Assembly (NCBI RefSeq): GCF_028622875.1
Contig: NZ_CP117709.1
Location: 7,257,001-7,321,000, forward strand
Source: Streptomyces sp. MMBL 11-1
GTDB taxonomy: Bacteria > Actinomycetota > Actinomycetes > Streptomycetales > Streptomycetaceae
DNA: 64,000 nt
Direction of reading: 5' to 3'
Shown here piece by piece: positions 51,167 through 60,500 of this stretch. Every line of letters begins with the position of its first letter. Positions within the stretch are counted from its first letter, which is position 1. Under the pieces are notes generated by a model, which was not told where the DNA came from, did no database searches, and saw nothing but the letters and a program-made list of their open reading frames with translations. The position numbers were made by a program, and so were the translations under genes.

Positions 51167-51767
51167 CCGCACCCGGACCTCCGAGTTCTTCCCCGTGGCA
51201 CTCAAGGTCCTGGTCGCCGGTGGATTCGGTGTCGGCAAGACGACGTTCGTGGGCGCGGTGAGCGAGATCGCCCCGTTGTCCACCGAGGAACTGCTGACCC
51301 AGGTCAGTGTGGGGACGGACGATCTGGAGGGCGTCGAGTCCAAGACGGCCACCACCGTCGCCATGGACTTCGGCCGCATCACCCTCTCCGAGCAGCATGT
51401 GCTCTATCTGTTCGGCACACCGGGCCAGGAACGCTTCTGGTTCATGTGGGACGAACTCTCCCAGGGCGCCCTCGGCGCCGTGGTGCTGGCCGACACCCGG
51501 CGCCTCGCCGAATGCTTCGCCGCGGTGGACTTCTTCGAACGGCGCGGCATCGGATTCATCGTCGCCGTCAACGAGTTCGACGGCGCCTACCGCTACGAGC
51601 CCGACGAGGTCCGTGCCGCGCTCGACCTGGGACCCGAGGTGCCCGTCGTGCTGTGCGACGCCCGGATCGCCAGCTCCGGCACGGGCGCGCTCGTTACCCT
51701 CGTACAACACCTCATCAACGCCACCACGGCGCCCGCCCCACTGCAGACCTTCGGAGCCCACCCGTGA
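51144..51767 (+). CDS. Small GTPase / ATP-GTP-binding protein (CvnD)
   Basis: A 207-aa P-loop GTPase. Walker A VAGGFGVGKTTFVGA (about residues 24-38), G3-like YLFGTPGQERFWFMW, and the G4-like VAVNEFDG replacing NKxD, as in conservon GTPases. Overlaps the DUF742 gene by 23 bp; GGAGG is 9 nt upstream of ATG 51144. Confidence 0.9.
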   Translation: MVYDDSSDRTRTSEFFPVALKVLVAGGFGVGKTTFVGAVSEIAPLSTEELLTQVSVGTDDLEGVESKTATTVAMDFGRITLSEQHVLYLFGTPGQERFWFMWDELSQGALGAVVLADTRRLAECFAAVDFFERRGIGFIVAVNEFDGAYRYEPDEVRAALDLGPEVPVVLCDARIASSGTGALVTLVQHLINATTAPAPLQTFGAHP

Positions 51768-52348
51768 CATCCTTCGCCACCGGCCGGATGCTCCTGACGC
51801 CCACCGACCGGCACGGGCCGGCCCGCGCACAGCGGCTGCGCGAGCTGGATCTCGGCGAACGCCCCGACTCCTCCTACGACGACTTCGACGCCTTCGCCGA
51901 CAAGGTGGCCGAAGTCACCGCCACGCCCTTCTCGATGGTCAACTTCATCGACGAGAACCGGCAGTTCTTCGCGGGACTGCACACCCCGACGGGCAACCGC
52001 GGCGGCCGGGACCTCGGTTCGGCCGCGGCGCGCAGCAACCGCAGCGGCCGGTACATGGCCCGCGACCACGGCTACTGCCCGCACGTCCTCGTCCGGCGCA
52101 AGGCCCTCGTCCTGGACGACGTCTGCGACTACCCGCGATTCGCGGGCAATCCGGTGGTCGACGACATAGGCATCCGCTCCTACCTCGGGGCGCCGCTGAT
52201 CGACCGCACCGGCATTGCGCTGGGCACCGTCTGTGCCGTCGACACGGTGCCGCGCCCCTGGGGGCGGGCCGGGCTCGACACCATCAAGTCACTCGCCCAT
52301 GAACTCGTCCGGCAGATCGACGACCGGGAGGGCCTTCACCCTCTCTGA
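51764..52348 (+). CDS. GAF domain protein ending the conservon
   Basis: A 194-aa protein with one GAF domain (about residues 45-185: TPFSMVNFIDENRQFFAG, HGYCPHVLVRRKALVLDDVCDYPRF, GIRSYLGAPLIDRTGIALGTVCAVD). It is joined to the GTPase gene by GTGA. Typical conservons end in a cytochrome P450; here the fifth position is a GAF sensor, so the input signal may be small-molecule or redox. Confidence 0.85.
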   Translation: MTSFATGRMLLTPTDRHGPARAQRLRELDLGERPDSSYDDFDAFADKVAEVTATPFSMVNFIDENRQFFAGLHTPTGNRGGRDLGSAAARSNRSGRYMARDHGYCPHVLVRRKALVLDDVCDYPRFAGNPVVDDIGIRSYLGAPLIDRTGIALGTVCAVDTVPRPWGRAGLDTIKSLAHELVRQIDDREGLHPL

Positions 52349-52374
52349 CGCCACCGTTGCCGACGGTGCCGTGC

Positions 52375-52810
52375 TCAACTCACCGGCGGCGCACCGGTAC
52401 TGCCCCGAAGAACCACCTTCCCCCCGATCCGCAGCACCCGTGAGCCTCCCGCACCCGACGGTGTCCGCAACGCGAGAGCGATCACCTGCTCGCCCATCTC
52501 CGTGAGCGGCAGCGCCACCGTGGTCAGCGGCGGCGACACCTCACGTACGACGGGAATGTCGTCGAACCCCGCGAGCGACATGTCCTCCGGGACGCGTACG
52601 CCGGCCTCCCGCAGCGCGGAGAGCGCGCCGACGGCCACGCTGGGCCCGCAGCATCGAGACGTACGCGATCTCCCGGGCGGGTTCGCGGAAGGTGGAGGCC
52701 AGCATCACCAGCAGGTCCTGCTCGGCGGCCGCGCGCATCACTCCACCGGCGATGCCCGCGAAGTAGGGGTCGCCGACGTCGTGGCAGATCAGCCCGCACG
52801 GTCGCGTCAC
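52375..52810 (-). pseudogene. Truncated, internally deleted LacI family regulator
   Basis: The minus strand has two LacI pieces in different frames. The N-side piece is GLICHDVGDPYFAGIAGGVM through FREPAREIAYVSMLRAQ (normal residues ~60-115). It is joined directly to AVGALSALREAGVRVPEDMSLAGFDDIPVV and PPLTTVALPLTEMGEQ (normal ~265-330). The DNA-binding domain and the middle ~150 residues are missing and the frame shifts at the junction. It cannot encode a working regulator. Confidence 0.75.
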
Positions 52811-52843
52811 GGACGCCGGGGCGCGTCGACCCTTTCGGGAGGG

Positions 52844-53257
52844 CTACGGCTGCCGCACCGCTTCGGCCACGACGCCGGCCGCGCGAAGCCTCCGCGCCAG
52901 GAGTTCGATCTCGGGCCCGGTGCCGTGGTGGCCGCCGTCGAGTATCCGCTCCAGCAGCGCCCGTGCCCGGGGGAGCGACCGCCCCTCATCGGTCCGCAGG
53001 ACGCGGAGGACCGGCAGCCGCCGGACCGGGGCTTCCACCAGGACCAGCCGGGCCGCGCCGTGCTCGGCGAGCATGCGGGCACGCAGGTGATCGGGGAGCT
53101 CGCCGTCGCACACCAGCACCGTCGAGTCGCAGCGGGAGCACTGGTGCTCCTCGTCCCACCACACGCGGTCCTCCCGCACGGACTGCGTCCCCGAACAGCG
53201 CAGTTCCGCCCCGCAGGTCTCGCAGGGGGCGGACCAAGAGACCGTGGCGATGTCCAT
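52844..53257 (-). CDS. Hypothetical zinc-ribbon-like protein
   Basis: A 137-aa protein with two CxxC knuckles (APCETCGAELRC and HQCSRCDSTVLVC), likely binding zinc, then a helical C-terminal part (RSLPRARALLERILDG, EIELLARRLRAAGVVAEAVR). No family known to me. ATG 53257 has GGAGG at a suitable distance; an upstream ATG at 53305 would add 16 residues. It lies between two pseudogene fragments, so it may itself be an incomer. Confidence 0.6.
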   Translation of the reverse strand: MDIATVSWSAPCETCGAELRCSGTQSVREDRVWWDEEHQCSRCDSTVLVCDGELPDHLRARMLAEHGAARLVLVEAPVRRLPVLRVLRTDEGRSLPRARALLERILDGGHHGTGPEIELLARRLRAAGVVAEAVRQP

Positions 53258-53389
53258 CTCGGCACCCTCCCGGCAAGGGGTCTCGGTAGCATTGAGGAGG
53301 CTCATTATGGGCGCTCGTGGTGCTGGACCCGGAATGCGGTACGGCCCCGGGCGCCGAACCGCGCACCTGGGGGCCCTTCGTACCGTCGC

Positions 53390-53598
53390 TCAGTAGCGCA
53401 GCCGGTCGCCGCCGTGATGGTGGTGGAGCAGCTTCAGCCCCGACTGCCTGGCGGCCGGCCCCGCACGGTTGAACTGCCGTGCCACCTCCCGGTATCCGGC
53501 CGGCGAGTGCAGCGAACCCGGCAGGCTCGGGACCACGATCCACCTGCCGCCCAGCGTACGGACGTCCTCCAGCGCCTGCGGGAGCCCGGAGCCGGTCA
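53390..53598 (-). pseudogene. Fragment of a sugar phosphate isomerase/epimerase (TIM barrel)
   Basis: The minus-strand frame reads ALEDVRTLGGRWIVVPSLPGS, then YREVARQFNRAGPAARQSGLKLLHHHHGGDRLRY and stops. This matches the middle of AP-endonuclease-family-2/xylose-isomerase-like sugar isomerases (WIVVPSLP, LNRAGEAARxxGLxLxYHNH). Both ends are missing and the HNH-type strand has degenerated to HHHH. Remnant only. Confidence 0.55.
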
Positions 53599-53767
53599 CG
53601 GTGGTGGGTCTGCGGGGCGCACGGCGCCGGGCGGGGCCCACCGTGCTGGGCGGGGTCCACGGCGCTGGGTGGGGCGCGAGCCGCGGGCGCGCGTGGGTGT
53701 CACTGCTGGGCGTTACGGTCGAAGCCCGGCGAGAAGCCGCCGGGACCCCTCGAAACGGAGGCCCGGG

Positions 53768-54166
53768 ATGCCCGCCGACGCCGTGATCACCGCCGCCGAT
53801 GTCCGCTCGGCCGCGCTGTCCTTGCCCGCCACCACGGAGAAGCTCGCCTGGGGGCAGCCGGCCTTCCGGGTGGCGGGCAAGATCTTCGCCTCGCTCGGCG
53901 ACGACGAGACGGCGATGGGTGTGAAGTGCCCCCGGGAGGACCGTGCCGAGTTGATCGCCGCCGAGCCGGAGAAGTTCTTCATCCGTGAGGGCCACGACGA
54001 CCACTACGCCTGGATGCGCGTCCGGCTGTCCGCCCTGGAGGACGCGGCTGAGCTGGCCGCCATCCTCGCCGACTCCTGGCGGCAGGCCGCCCCGCGCCGG
54101 CTGGTGGCGGAGCACCCGGAGCTGGACGTGCCGGGGGGCGGGGCGGCGGGGCAGAGCGAGGAGTGA
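53768..54166 (+). CDS. MmcQ/YjbR family DNA-binding protein
   Basis: A 132-aa CyaY-like fold protein: LSLPATTEKLAWGQPAFRVAGKIFASLG and the C-terminal HYAWMRVRLSALEDAAELAAILADSWRQAAPRRL are typical. Function of the family is not established. GGAGG is 7 nt upstream of ATG 53768. Confidence 0.85.
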   Translation: MPADAVITAADVRSAALSLPATTEKLAWGQPAFRVAGKIFASLGDDETAMGVKCPREDRAELIAAEPEKFFIREGHDDHYAWMRVRLSALEDAAELAAILADSWRQAAPRRLVAEHPELDVPGGGAAGQSEE

Positions 54167-54388
54167 GCGCGGCGGGCGACCGGTAGGGGGCCGATGGGCG
54201 GTGTGCGGGCCGGGTGAACGGTCGCGCGAGCGGGCCGGGCAATCCGGGTGAGCGGGCCGGGCTGTGAGGCTGTGCGGGCGGGCGGCTCGGGCTGGGGGAC
54301 CGGCCCGGCGGATCGGCCCGGCGGCCCGGCCTGGCGGCCCGGCGGCCCGGACCGGCGGCCCGGCACGCCGGGCTCGTGGGCCCGTGGA
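54167..54388. repeat. GC-only low-complexity tract
   Basis: About 220 bp of degenerate repeats based on GGCCCGGCGG / GCGGGCCGGG (densest at 54300-54365), with no gene. Probably slippage-derived; it may help end transcription from both converging genes. Confidence 0.6.
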
Positions 54389-55291
54389 TCAGGGGCGCAG
54401 GAATCCGGTGATCTGCTCCCGCAGACCTTGCGGGTCCAGGCCGTGCGCCGTGAGGTGCTCCTCCAGCTGCCCGTACCGGCGCAGCTCGGCGCGTCCCACG
54501 CCCAGCCCGAGCACCCGGTGGGGCAGGTCGATCAGCGCTTCGCCCGTCGCGGTGACGGAGGTGCCCGCCAGATAGGGCTCCACGACCACCACGTCCGCGG
54601 TCGCCTCCGCACGGACGGCCCGGCGCACCCCCGCCGTGTCGAACGGCCGCACGGTCGTCGCGTACAGCACGGTGACGTCCAGCCCCTCCGTGGCGGCGAT
54701 GACGTTGTCGAGCATGGGGCCGACCGCGATCACGGTCCCGCGCCGCCCTTCGCGCACCACGGTGAACCCGGCCGTGCCGCTCACCGGCAGCGCCTCCCGG
54801 TTCGCCTGGAGCGAGAGGCGTACGTACACGCGGTCGTCGCCGGCGACCGACTCCCGCAGCAGGGCCTCGGCCTCGTCCGGATGGCCCGGCACGTGCACGG
54901 TCCAGCCTTCGAGCGTGTCCAGGAGGGCGACGTCACCGGGTGACATGTGCGTGAATCCCCCGGCCGGCCAGTCGTACGAGCCGCCGGCGCTCACCAGGAT
55001 TCCGCCGACCCCCTGGTGCCCGAAGTCCAGCTTGACCTGCTCGAACGGCCGCTCGACCAGGAAGCTGGCGAAGGTGTGCACGATCGGCCGCATTCCCGTC
55101 AGCGCCATTCCCGCGCCGGCCCCGATGAGCAGCTGCTCCCGGATCCCGACGTTGATCACCCGGTCCGGGTGGGCGCGCAGAGCCGGGGCGAAGCCGTCGG
55201 TGCTGATGTCGGCGAGCACGACAGCCAGCCGGGGCTCCTCGTCCAGGAGTCGCGAGGCGGTGCTGATGAATCGGTCACGCATGGTGTCCAT
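54389..55291 (-). CDS. Transketolase, C-terminal subunit (split type)
   Basis: A 300-aa pyrimidine-binding plus C-terminal half of a two-piece transketolase. VLADISTDGFAP and RVINVGIREQLLIGAGAGMALTG carry the Glu that activates thiamine diphosphate; FASFLVERPFEQVKLDFG is the second landmark. It works with the N-terminal subunit encoded just upstream (69-bp gap, GAGGAGGA ribosome-binding site). Substrate sugars are unknown; sulfo- or apiose-type pathways often use such split enzymes. Confidence 0.88.
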   Translation of the reverse strand: MDTMRDRFISTASRLLDEEPRLAVVLADISTDGFAPALRAHPDRVINVGIREQLLIGAGAGMALTGMRPIVHTFASFLVERPFEQVKLDFGHQGVGGILVSAGGSYDWPAGGFTHMSPGDVALLDTLEGWTVHVPGHPDEAEALLRESVAGDDRVYVRLSLQANREALPVSGTAGFTVVREGRRGTVIAVGPMLDNVIAATEGLDVTVLYATTVRPFDTAGVRRAVRAEATADVVVVEPYLAGTSVTATGEALIDLPHRVLGLGVGRAELRRYGQLEEHLTAHGLDPQGLREQITGFLRP

Positions 55292-55360
55292 GAAGGGGTC
55301 CTCCTCGGGGCTCCGGTGTGCGGAGCCACGGTCGAGCGGTGGTCGTGCGGGTGGTGCTGG

Positions 55361-56071
55361 TCAGCTCTTGGGCTCGACGCGGGCGACGACGGCCAGCGGT
55401 TTGCCCGGGTGGGGCGTGGTGAACGCCGCGTACAGGGCCTCGTGGTCGCGACCGTCCACGGTCATCGCCGCCCACCCGGCGGACGCGAAGCGGGAAGCGA
55501 TCCCGCCGGGCCAGCCGTGGGTGGCGGACGCGTTGTCGATCACCAGCGTGTGGAGTTGTTCGAGCCCGGCGGGGCCCGCGTGGGCGATGGCTTCGTGGTT
55601 GCTGCCCTCGTCCAGCTCGGCGTCGCCGATCAGGACCCATACCCGGGGATCCGTGAGGCCCTGGGCGCGCAGCCCCAGTACGGTTCCGACGGCGAGCGGC
55701 AGTCCGTGCCCCAGGGACCCGCTGCCGATCTCCGCCCCCGGCACCAGAAGCCGGTCCGGGTGGTGCCCGAGCGGTGAGTCGTACGCTCCGAAGCCGGGCA
55801 GCAGTTCCTCTCCGAAGAAGCCGTGCGCGGCGAGGATGGCGTAGTAGGCCATCGGCCCGTGCCCCTTGGACAGCAGGAAGCGGTCCCGCCCGGGGTCGTC
55901 GGCCGTCTCCGGTGTGACTCGGAGCACCCTGTCGTAGAGCACCCACAGTGCGTCGAGCGTGGAATGGGCGGCGGGAGCGTGCTTCTCGGCACCGGTCATC
56001 AGGGCGATCAGGCGGCCGAGGTCAGGGAATGCGCGGGGGCCGCGCACAGGCGCGGCGGTTGTGTTCGTCAC
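55361..56071 (-). CDS. Transketolase, N-terminal (thiamine-diphosphate binding) subunit
   Basis: A 236-aa subunit with the TPP/metal motif VLIGDAELDEGSNHEAI...VIDN, the substrate-site LSKGHGPMAYYAILA and GSLGHGLPLAVG. No ribosome-binding site precedes GTG 56071, and a promoter-like dyad lies only ~16 bp upstream, so the mRNA may be leaderless. Forms an operon with the C-terminal subunit. Confidence 0.87.
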   Translation of the reverse strand: MTNTTAAPVRGPRAFPDLGRLIALMTGAEKHAPAAHSTLDALWVLYDRVLRVTPETADDPGRDRFLLSKGHGPMAYYAILAAHGFFGEELLPGFGAYDSPLGHHPDRLLVPGAEIGSGSLGHGLPLAVGTVLGLRAQGLTDPRVWVLIGDAELDEGSNHEAIAHAGPAGLEQLHTLVIDNASATHGWPGGIASRFASAGWAAMTVDGRDHEALYAAFTTPHPGKPLAVVARVEPKS

Positions 56072-56078
56072 GACACAG

Positions 56079-56109
56079 AGCGTTCAACATCAACTGCGGT
56101 TGAGGTCAA
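56079..56109 (-). promoter_or_regulatory. MerR-type promoter/operator of the split transketolase operon
   Basis: On the minus strand TTGACC (56109-56104) is followed by the dyad ACCTCAAC-CGCA-GTTGATGT (56106-56087, 7 of 8 bases symmetric) that fills the -35/-10 spacer. This is the hallmark of MerR-family activated promoters with long spacers. The -10 is weak. No merR gene is in the window next to it. Confidence 0.5.
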
Positions 56110-56198
56110 GCGCGGCATGGTGTTGGTGACCACCTGCTGGAGTGCGGTATTGTTCTCATGCGCGTTCAGCCAGGGGAAACCCCAGGTCAAACGGGCAG

Positions 56199-56272
<74 letters not shown>

Positions 56273-56287
56273 CTGGAGACAGTCGTA

Positions 56288-56337
56288 GATCAGGGGCCGG
56301 TTTCGGAGCAATCCGAAACCGGCCCCTGATCCTTTTT
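56288..56337 (+). terminator. Intrinsic terminator of tRNA-Pro
   Basis: A 20-bp perfect stem (GATCAGGGGCCGGTTTCGGA, 56288-56307, with 56312-56331) capped by a GCAA tetraloop and followed by CTTTTT. It is the most canonical rho-independent terminator in the window, 16 nt beyond the tRNA. Confidence 0.95.
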
Positions 56338-56680
56338 GGGGACCAACCGGGTACCAGCCGGGGGCCAACCGGAGGCCCGGCGTCCCCCGGCCTCATCCGC
56401 CGACACCCCCGCACGTGCTGCGGACCGCCCGTCGCTCCGGCGTGTTCCCGGCGTCGCCCCGGAGGGTTCCACGGCTTCACGGACCGGGCCCCGGAGCGAC
56501 GGTGGGCACGTCGGGAGGTCCTGCGGGGCGCTGGCCGAGGGGCGGTGGGGAGGGGGTCCGAACGCATTGTCACTGGGGCCGCCTAGAGTCTCTCCCACTC
56601 GTCACGGTGCGTTGCCGTCGACGGGTCTCATCAGCGTGCCACCGGTTCGGCGGCCGTTCGGAAACAGGGGAGAACAGCGC
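56338..56680. other. Gene-free interval before the DUF4132 operon
   Basis: About 340 bp with no supportable gene. It must contain the promoter of the rightward operon. No recognisable RNA or repeat seen. Confidence 0.45.
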
Positions 56681-57541
56681 ATGGGGTGGGTGTCGGCAGG
56701 CGACTACGAAGTCGCTCTCGAGGCGGGCAAGGTGGTCTGCCGCAACGGGAAGGGGCGGCGGCTGAAGTCCGTTCCGGCCAAGTTGAAGGACGATCCGGCG
56801 GTCGTGGGTCTCCGGCAGCTGACCGAGTGGATGGAGCGGCACGAACGCCGGTGCCTGACCGACGTCGAGCAATGGATGGTGCGTTCGCTTCCCGTTCCCA
56901 CGGCCGTGCTCGCCAGGGTCTGGCCCGACCCGGCGTGGCAGGCGGCCCTGCGGGACGTCGTGGTCACCGGCGCCGACGGCGGGGTCGCGGGGTTCCTGCG
57001 CGATGTCGATCCCGAGCGCGGTCTCGGCCTCGTCGACCTGGACGGCGACACGGTCCGCATCACCCCGGACGTGGTCAGCGTGCCCCACCCCGTCCTCCTC
57101 GACGACCTCGACGACCTGCGGGAGTTCGCGGTCGAGCTGGAGGTGCGCCAGCACGTGGAGCAGCTGTTCCGTGAGGTGTGGCACCGCCCGCCCGGCCTCG
57201 CCCCGGAGACCACTTCCGTGGATACCTACGCCGGCGGCGTGTTCAAGGAACTGCGCTTCCTGCACGGCCGCGTCACTCAACTCGGGTACCGGTCGCGCGG
57301 GGGATACGCGGTCTGCCCGGTGGTCGAGGACGGCGCCGTCGCCGAGGCGCGCATCTGGATCGGTGAGCACGACGGATACGACGAGTACGACACCGAGACG
57401 GGCCCCCTGGGCTGGACCGACCCCGCCGGGCGCGCGCTGACGGCCGCCGAGGTCGGCCCCGTGGCCTGGTCGGAGGGCATGCGGATGGCGGCGGCACTCT
57501 ACGCCGGCCGCGACGTGGCGGACGAGGAGCGGGCGGCATGA
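56681..57541 (+). CDS. DUF4132 domain-containing protein
   Basis: A 286-aa protein with MolR/DUF4132-type features: LRQLTEWMERHERR, VWPDPAWQAALRDVVV, FLRDVDPERGLGLVDLDGDTVRI, QLFREVWHRPP and the C-terminal LGYRSRGGYAVCPVVEDG...ARIWIGE. Function unknown. GGGGAGA lies upstream of ATG 56681. ATGA coupling to the giant protein that follows points to a complex. Confidence 0.8.
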   Translation: MGWVSAGDYEVALEAGKVVCRNGKGRRLKSVPAKLKDDPAVVGLRQLTEWMERHERRCLTDVEQWMVRSLPVPTAVLARVWPDPAWQAALRDVVVTGADGGVAGFLRDVDPERGLGLVDLDGDTVRITPDVVSVPHPVLLDDLDDLREFAVELEVRQHVEQLFREVWHRPPGLAPETTSVDTYAGGVFKELRFLHGRVTQLGYRSRGGYAVCPVVEDGAVAEARIWIGEHDGYDEYDTETGPLGWTDPAGRALTAAEVGPVAWSEGMRMAAALYAGRDVADEERAA

Positions 57542-60500
57542 GCATCACGACGACGAACACGGACGCGAAGGCGACGGCCCGGGACGCGGCGTTGCTTCCC
57601 GGCCAGGCCCGGGGCGAGAGCACCTCGGTCCCCGCCGTCGAGGCCCGGGCGACGGCCCTGCTGGACGCGGGCGCGATCCTCCCGGCCGGCACCACCGGCC
57701 GGGACGACGCCGACGCGCTGACCGCCCGCACCTACACGCACACCGCCCTCGGCGACCGCCCCGTGGTCCGGCTCGTGCCCGGCACGCTCGGCGAAGCCGA
57801 GGACCTGGCCCTGGAGTTCCTCGGGCTGGCCCGGACCGCCGAGGCCCCCGTCGTCGGTCAGGTGCGCCGCGAGACGCTGGGCTTCCCGGCCTGGGCGCTG
57901 GTCAACGACCCGGCCAACGGGCACCACGCCCTGGCCCTGGTCAAGGACATCGAGCGGCTGGGCCGGCAGGCCAAAAGCCGTGCCGGAGCGGCCAAGGACG
58001 GCTTCGACGCCCTCGGCACCCGGCTCGGCCGGGCCGTGCCCCACTTCCTTCCCACCTACTACGAGCAGGTGGCACGCCTCTTCCTCCAGGCCGAGAACAC
58101 CAGTTACGCCGCCTCCTTCTTCGGCAAGGCCCGCGAAGCCGAGCGGGTGCACGGACTGGTCGTGGACGAGGAGCGGCAGCGGGCCGTCTTCCTGGAGTTC
58201 GCCCTCGTCGGCGCGCTGACCGTCAAGGCGCTCCGGCAGTACGTACGGGACCTGGTGGCCCGGCTCGCACCGGCGGACGCCTGGGCGCAGTACCGCCGTC
58301 TGCTGGTCGAGCGCTGCGCGGCCGGCATGCCGCCGTACGCGGCGCTGCCGCAGGACGTGCGTGCCCTGGTCAAGGCCGCCGGGCTGGACCGCGAGGCCGC
58401 CGAACAGGAGCTGGTGGCCGATCTGATCGGCTCGCCGGGGGTCGTCCGCGCTCCCGCCTCGTTCTGGGCGGCGTACCGCTCCTCGCTCATCGTCCTGGCC
58501 CGACGGGACGCGGCCGTGAGGACCCGCCTCCTGGGCTTCTTCCCGGAGACCTTCGACGAGAGCGGCCGGGACGCGGACGGCGAGCCCGGCTGGCTCGCGT
58601 TGCTGGCCGAGTCCGGCGCCGAGGAGCTGCTGACCGCCCTCCCGGACACCTCCGCGACCGTGCCCTCCGACTCCGCCGCCCTCGCCGCGCCGCCCGTCTC
58701 CCCGGCGGACTGGCTCGCCCGCTGGGAGGCACACCGCAGGCACAGCCGGGTCACCTCGGGCCGCTGCCCGGGGACCCTCGGTCTGGCCGCCCGGATGGTG
58801 GACCGGCTGCGTGCCGACGGGCGCCCCGTCGAACTGTTCCAGGGCCGCTGGCAGCGCACCGCCGACCTGGACCTTCTCGATCTCTGCCTGGCCTCCGGCG
58901 TCCCCGTCGCCGAGCCGGACGACCAGGACGCGGGGACCGCGCGGTCCCTCGGTGTCCCGATCGGCCCGTGGCTCACCGACACCACGCCCGGCGCGCGGGA
59001 TCTCACCGCCGTAGCCGAACGGCCGGTCTTCCGCGCCCTGCTGAGCCGGAACGTCGGGAACCTGGGCGACGGACACCGGCAGCGGCTGAGCGACGCCGGC
59101 CTGGCGAAGATCGCGGCGCACCCGGTGCTCTCCGTCATCCTGCGGGAGTGGCTGACCGCCCGGGCCGAGGAGTACACGGCCGCACGCGGGCTCCCAGGGC
59201 TGCGTACCGCCCTCAACAGGCTCTCGTCGTTCCGCCCGGTGGTCGCGGACGTCGCCCCGGAAGCCGTACGACTCCTCGAGAACCACGAAGTCGTGCCGCT
59301 GCTCGCCTCCACCCTGCGGGCCGGTGTCCTCGACGAACTGGGCTGGCCCGCGCTCGACGAGACCTACGCCGAACTGGCCGCCGAGGCCGCAGCCGCCGGG
59401 CGTCAGCAACGCAACCGGCGGGAGAGCGTCGGCGTCACCGGCGCCTGGCCCGCGCTGATCCTGAACACCCTCGAACGGGCCGTCGTCGTCGGCCCGGAAG
59501 GCGTTCTGCTGCGGCACACCCTGCGGCTCCCCGCCACCGTCGACCACTGGCGGACGATCGCCCTGCGTTACGTCGACGGGGAGTTGCTGGTCATCTGGTG
59601 GGAGGACGGCAAGCAGCGCGGCTACTGGTCGCACCGCCCCGCCGAGGTCTTCACCGTCGGTGGCGAGCAGATCCCCCGCTGGGGCGGCTCCGGCGCCTCG
59701 GACGACATCTGCCTGCCGCTGCCCGGCGGCGGCAGGGCCACGGGCGGCAAGGCCCTGCACGCGGGAGACACCTCCCTGCCGCCCCAGCGCGCCGTCATCT
59801 CCGACGGCACGGGTCACTGGCGAGAGGGCCACCAGGGCACGCGGCGGGTGTGGCTGGAGTACGACCCGGCCGCCGGCACGCACGGCCGCGCCTCCCTCCC
59901 CTTCTTCCTCCGCTCCGGCGTGCACGACGGAACCCGCCTGCTCGCCGAGCACTGCCAGGTGCTGCCCCTCCAGCCCGGCCTGGAGACCACCCCGTTCGGC
60001 ACGGACGGCGCGGTCCTCGGCCGCTGGGTCCGTCGTACGGTCTCCGAGACCGGCACGGCCGCCCCCGCCGACGGGCATCGCATCGTCGCCGGCACTCCCG
60101 ACGGCCACACGGTCACCCTGCCGGACCCGCTGCCCGGCGGAGCCTCCCGCGTGCCGGTCGGCGCCCTCGTCCTGCCCGGCGGTGCACGGCCGGTCGCGGC
60201 CCTGAACCACCGCTCCGTGGAAGCGCACTCGGCGGACACGGACGGCACCGGGGGCAGCCTGTGGTCCGTCACCACCGACTCCTCCGGCGGAAACGACGCG
60301 GCGGGCACCCCCTATGTGCCTCCCGTCGCCTACTGGCACGCCCTGCGCCCGAGGGACGAGCGGGGCTCCTTGGCTCTGCGGAACCTGACGGACGCCCGGG
60401 CGGAGGAGCTGTTCAATGAGGTCGCCGCCGCGGTCGCCCGGCACCTGGAGGCGTTCCGGGCCGTCGAGGACTACACCGGGCCCTCCGCGCGGGAGCTGAC

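Noticed and set aside
53390..54115. 241-codon minus-strand frame treated as a full gene
   Set aside because: Only the last ~70 codons resemble a sugar isomerase; the rest lies antisense to the clear MmcQ/YjbR gene and is shadow.
57499..60444. 981-codon minus-strand frame opposite the giant protein
   Set aside because: An antisense shadow of GC-rich coding sequence; the plus-strand frame is longer, and is ATGA-coupled on both sides.
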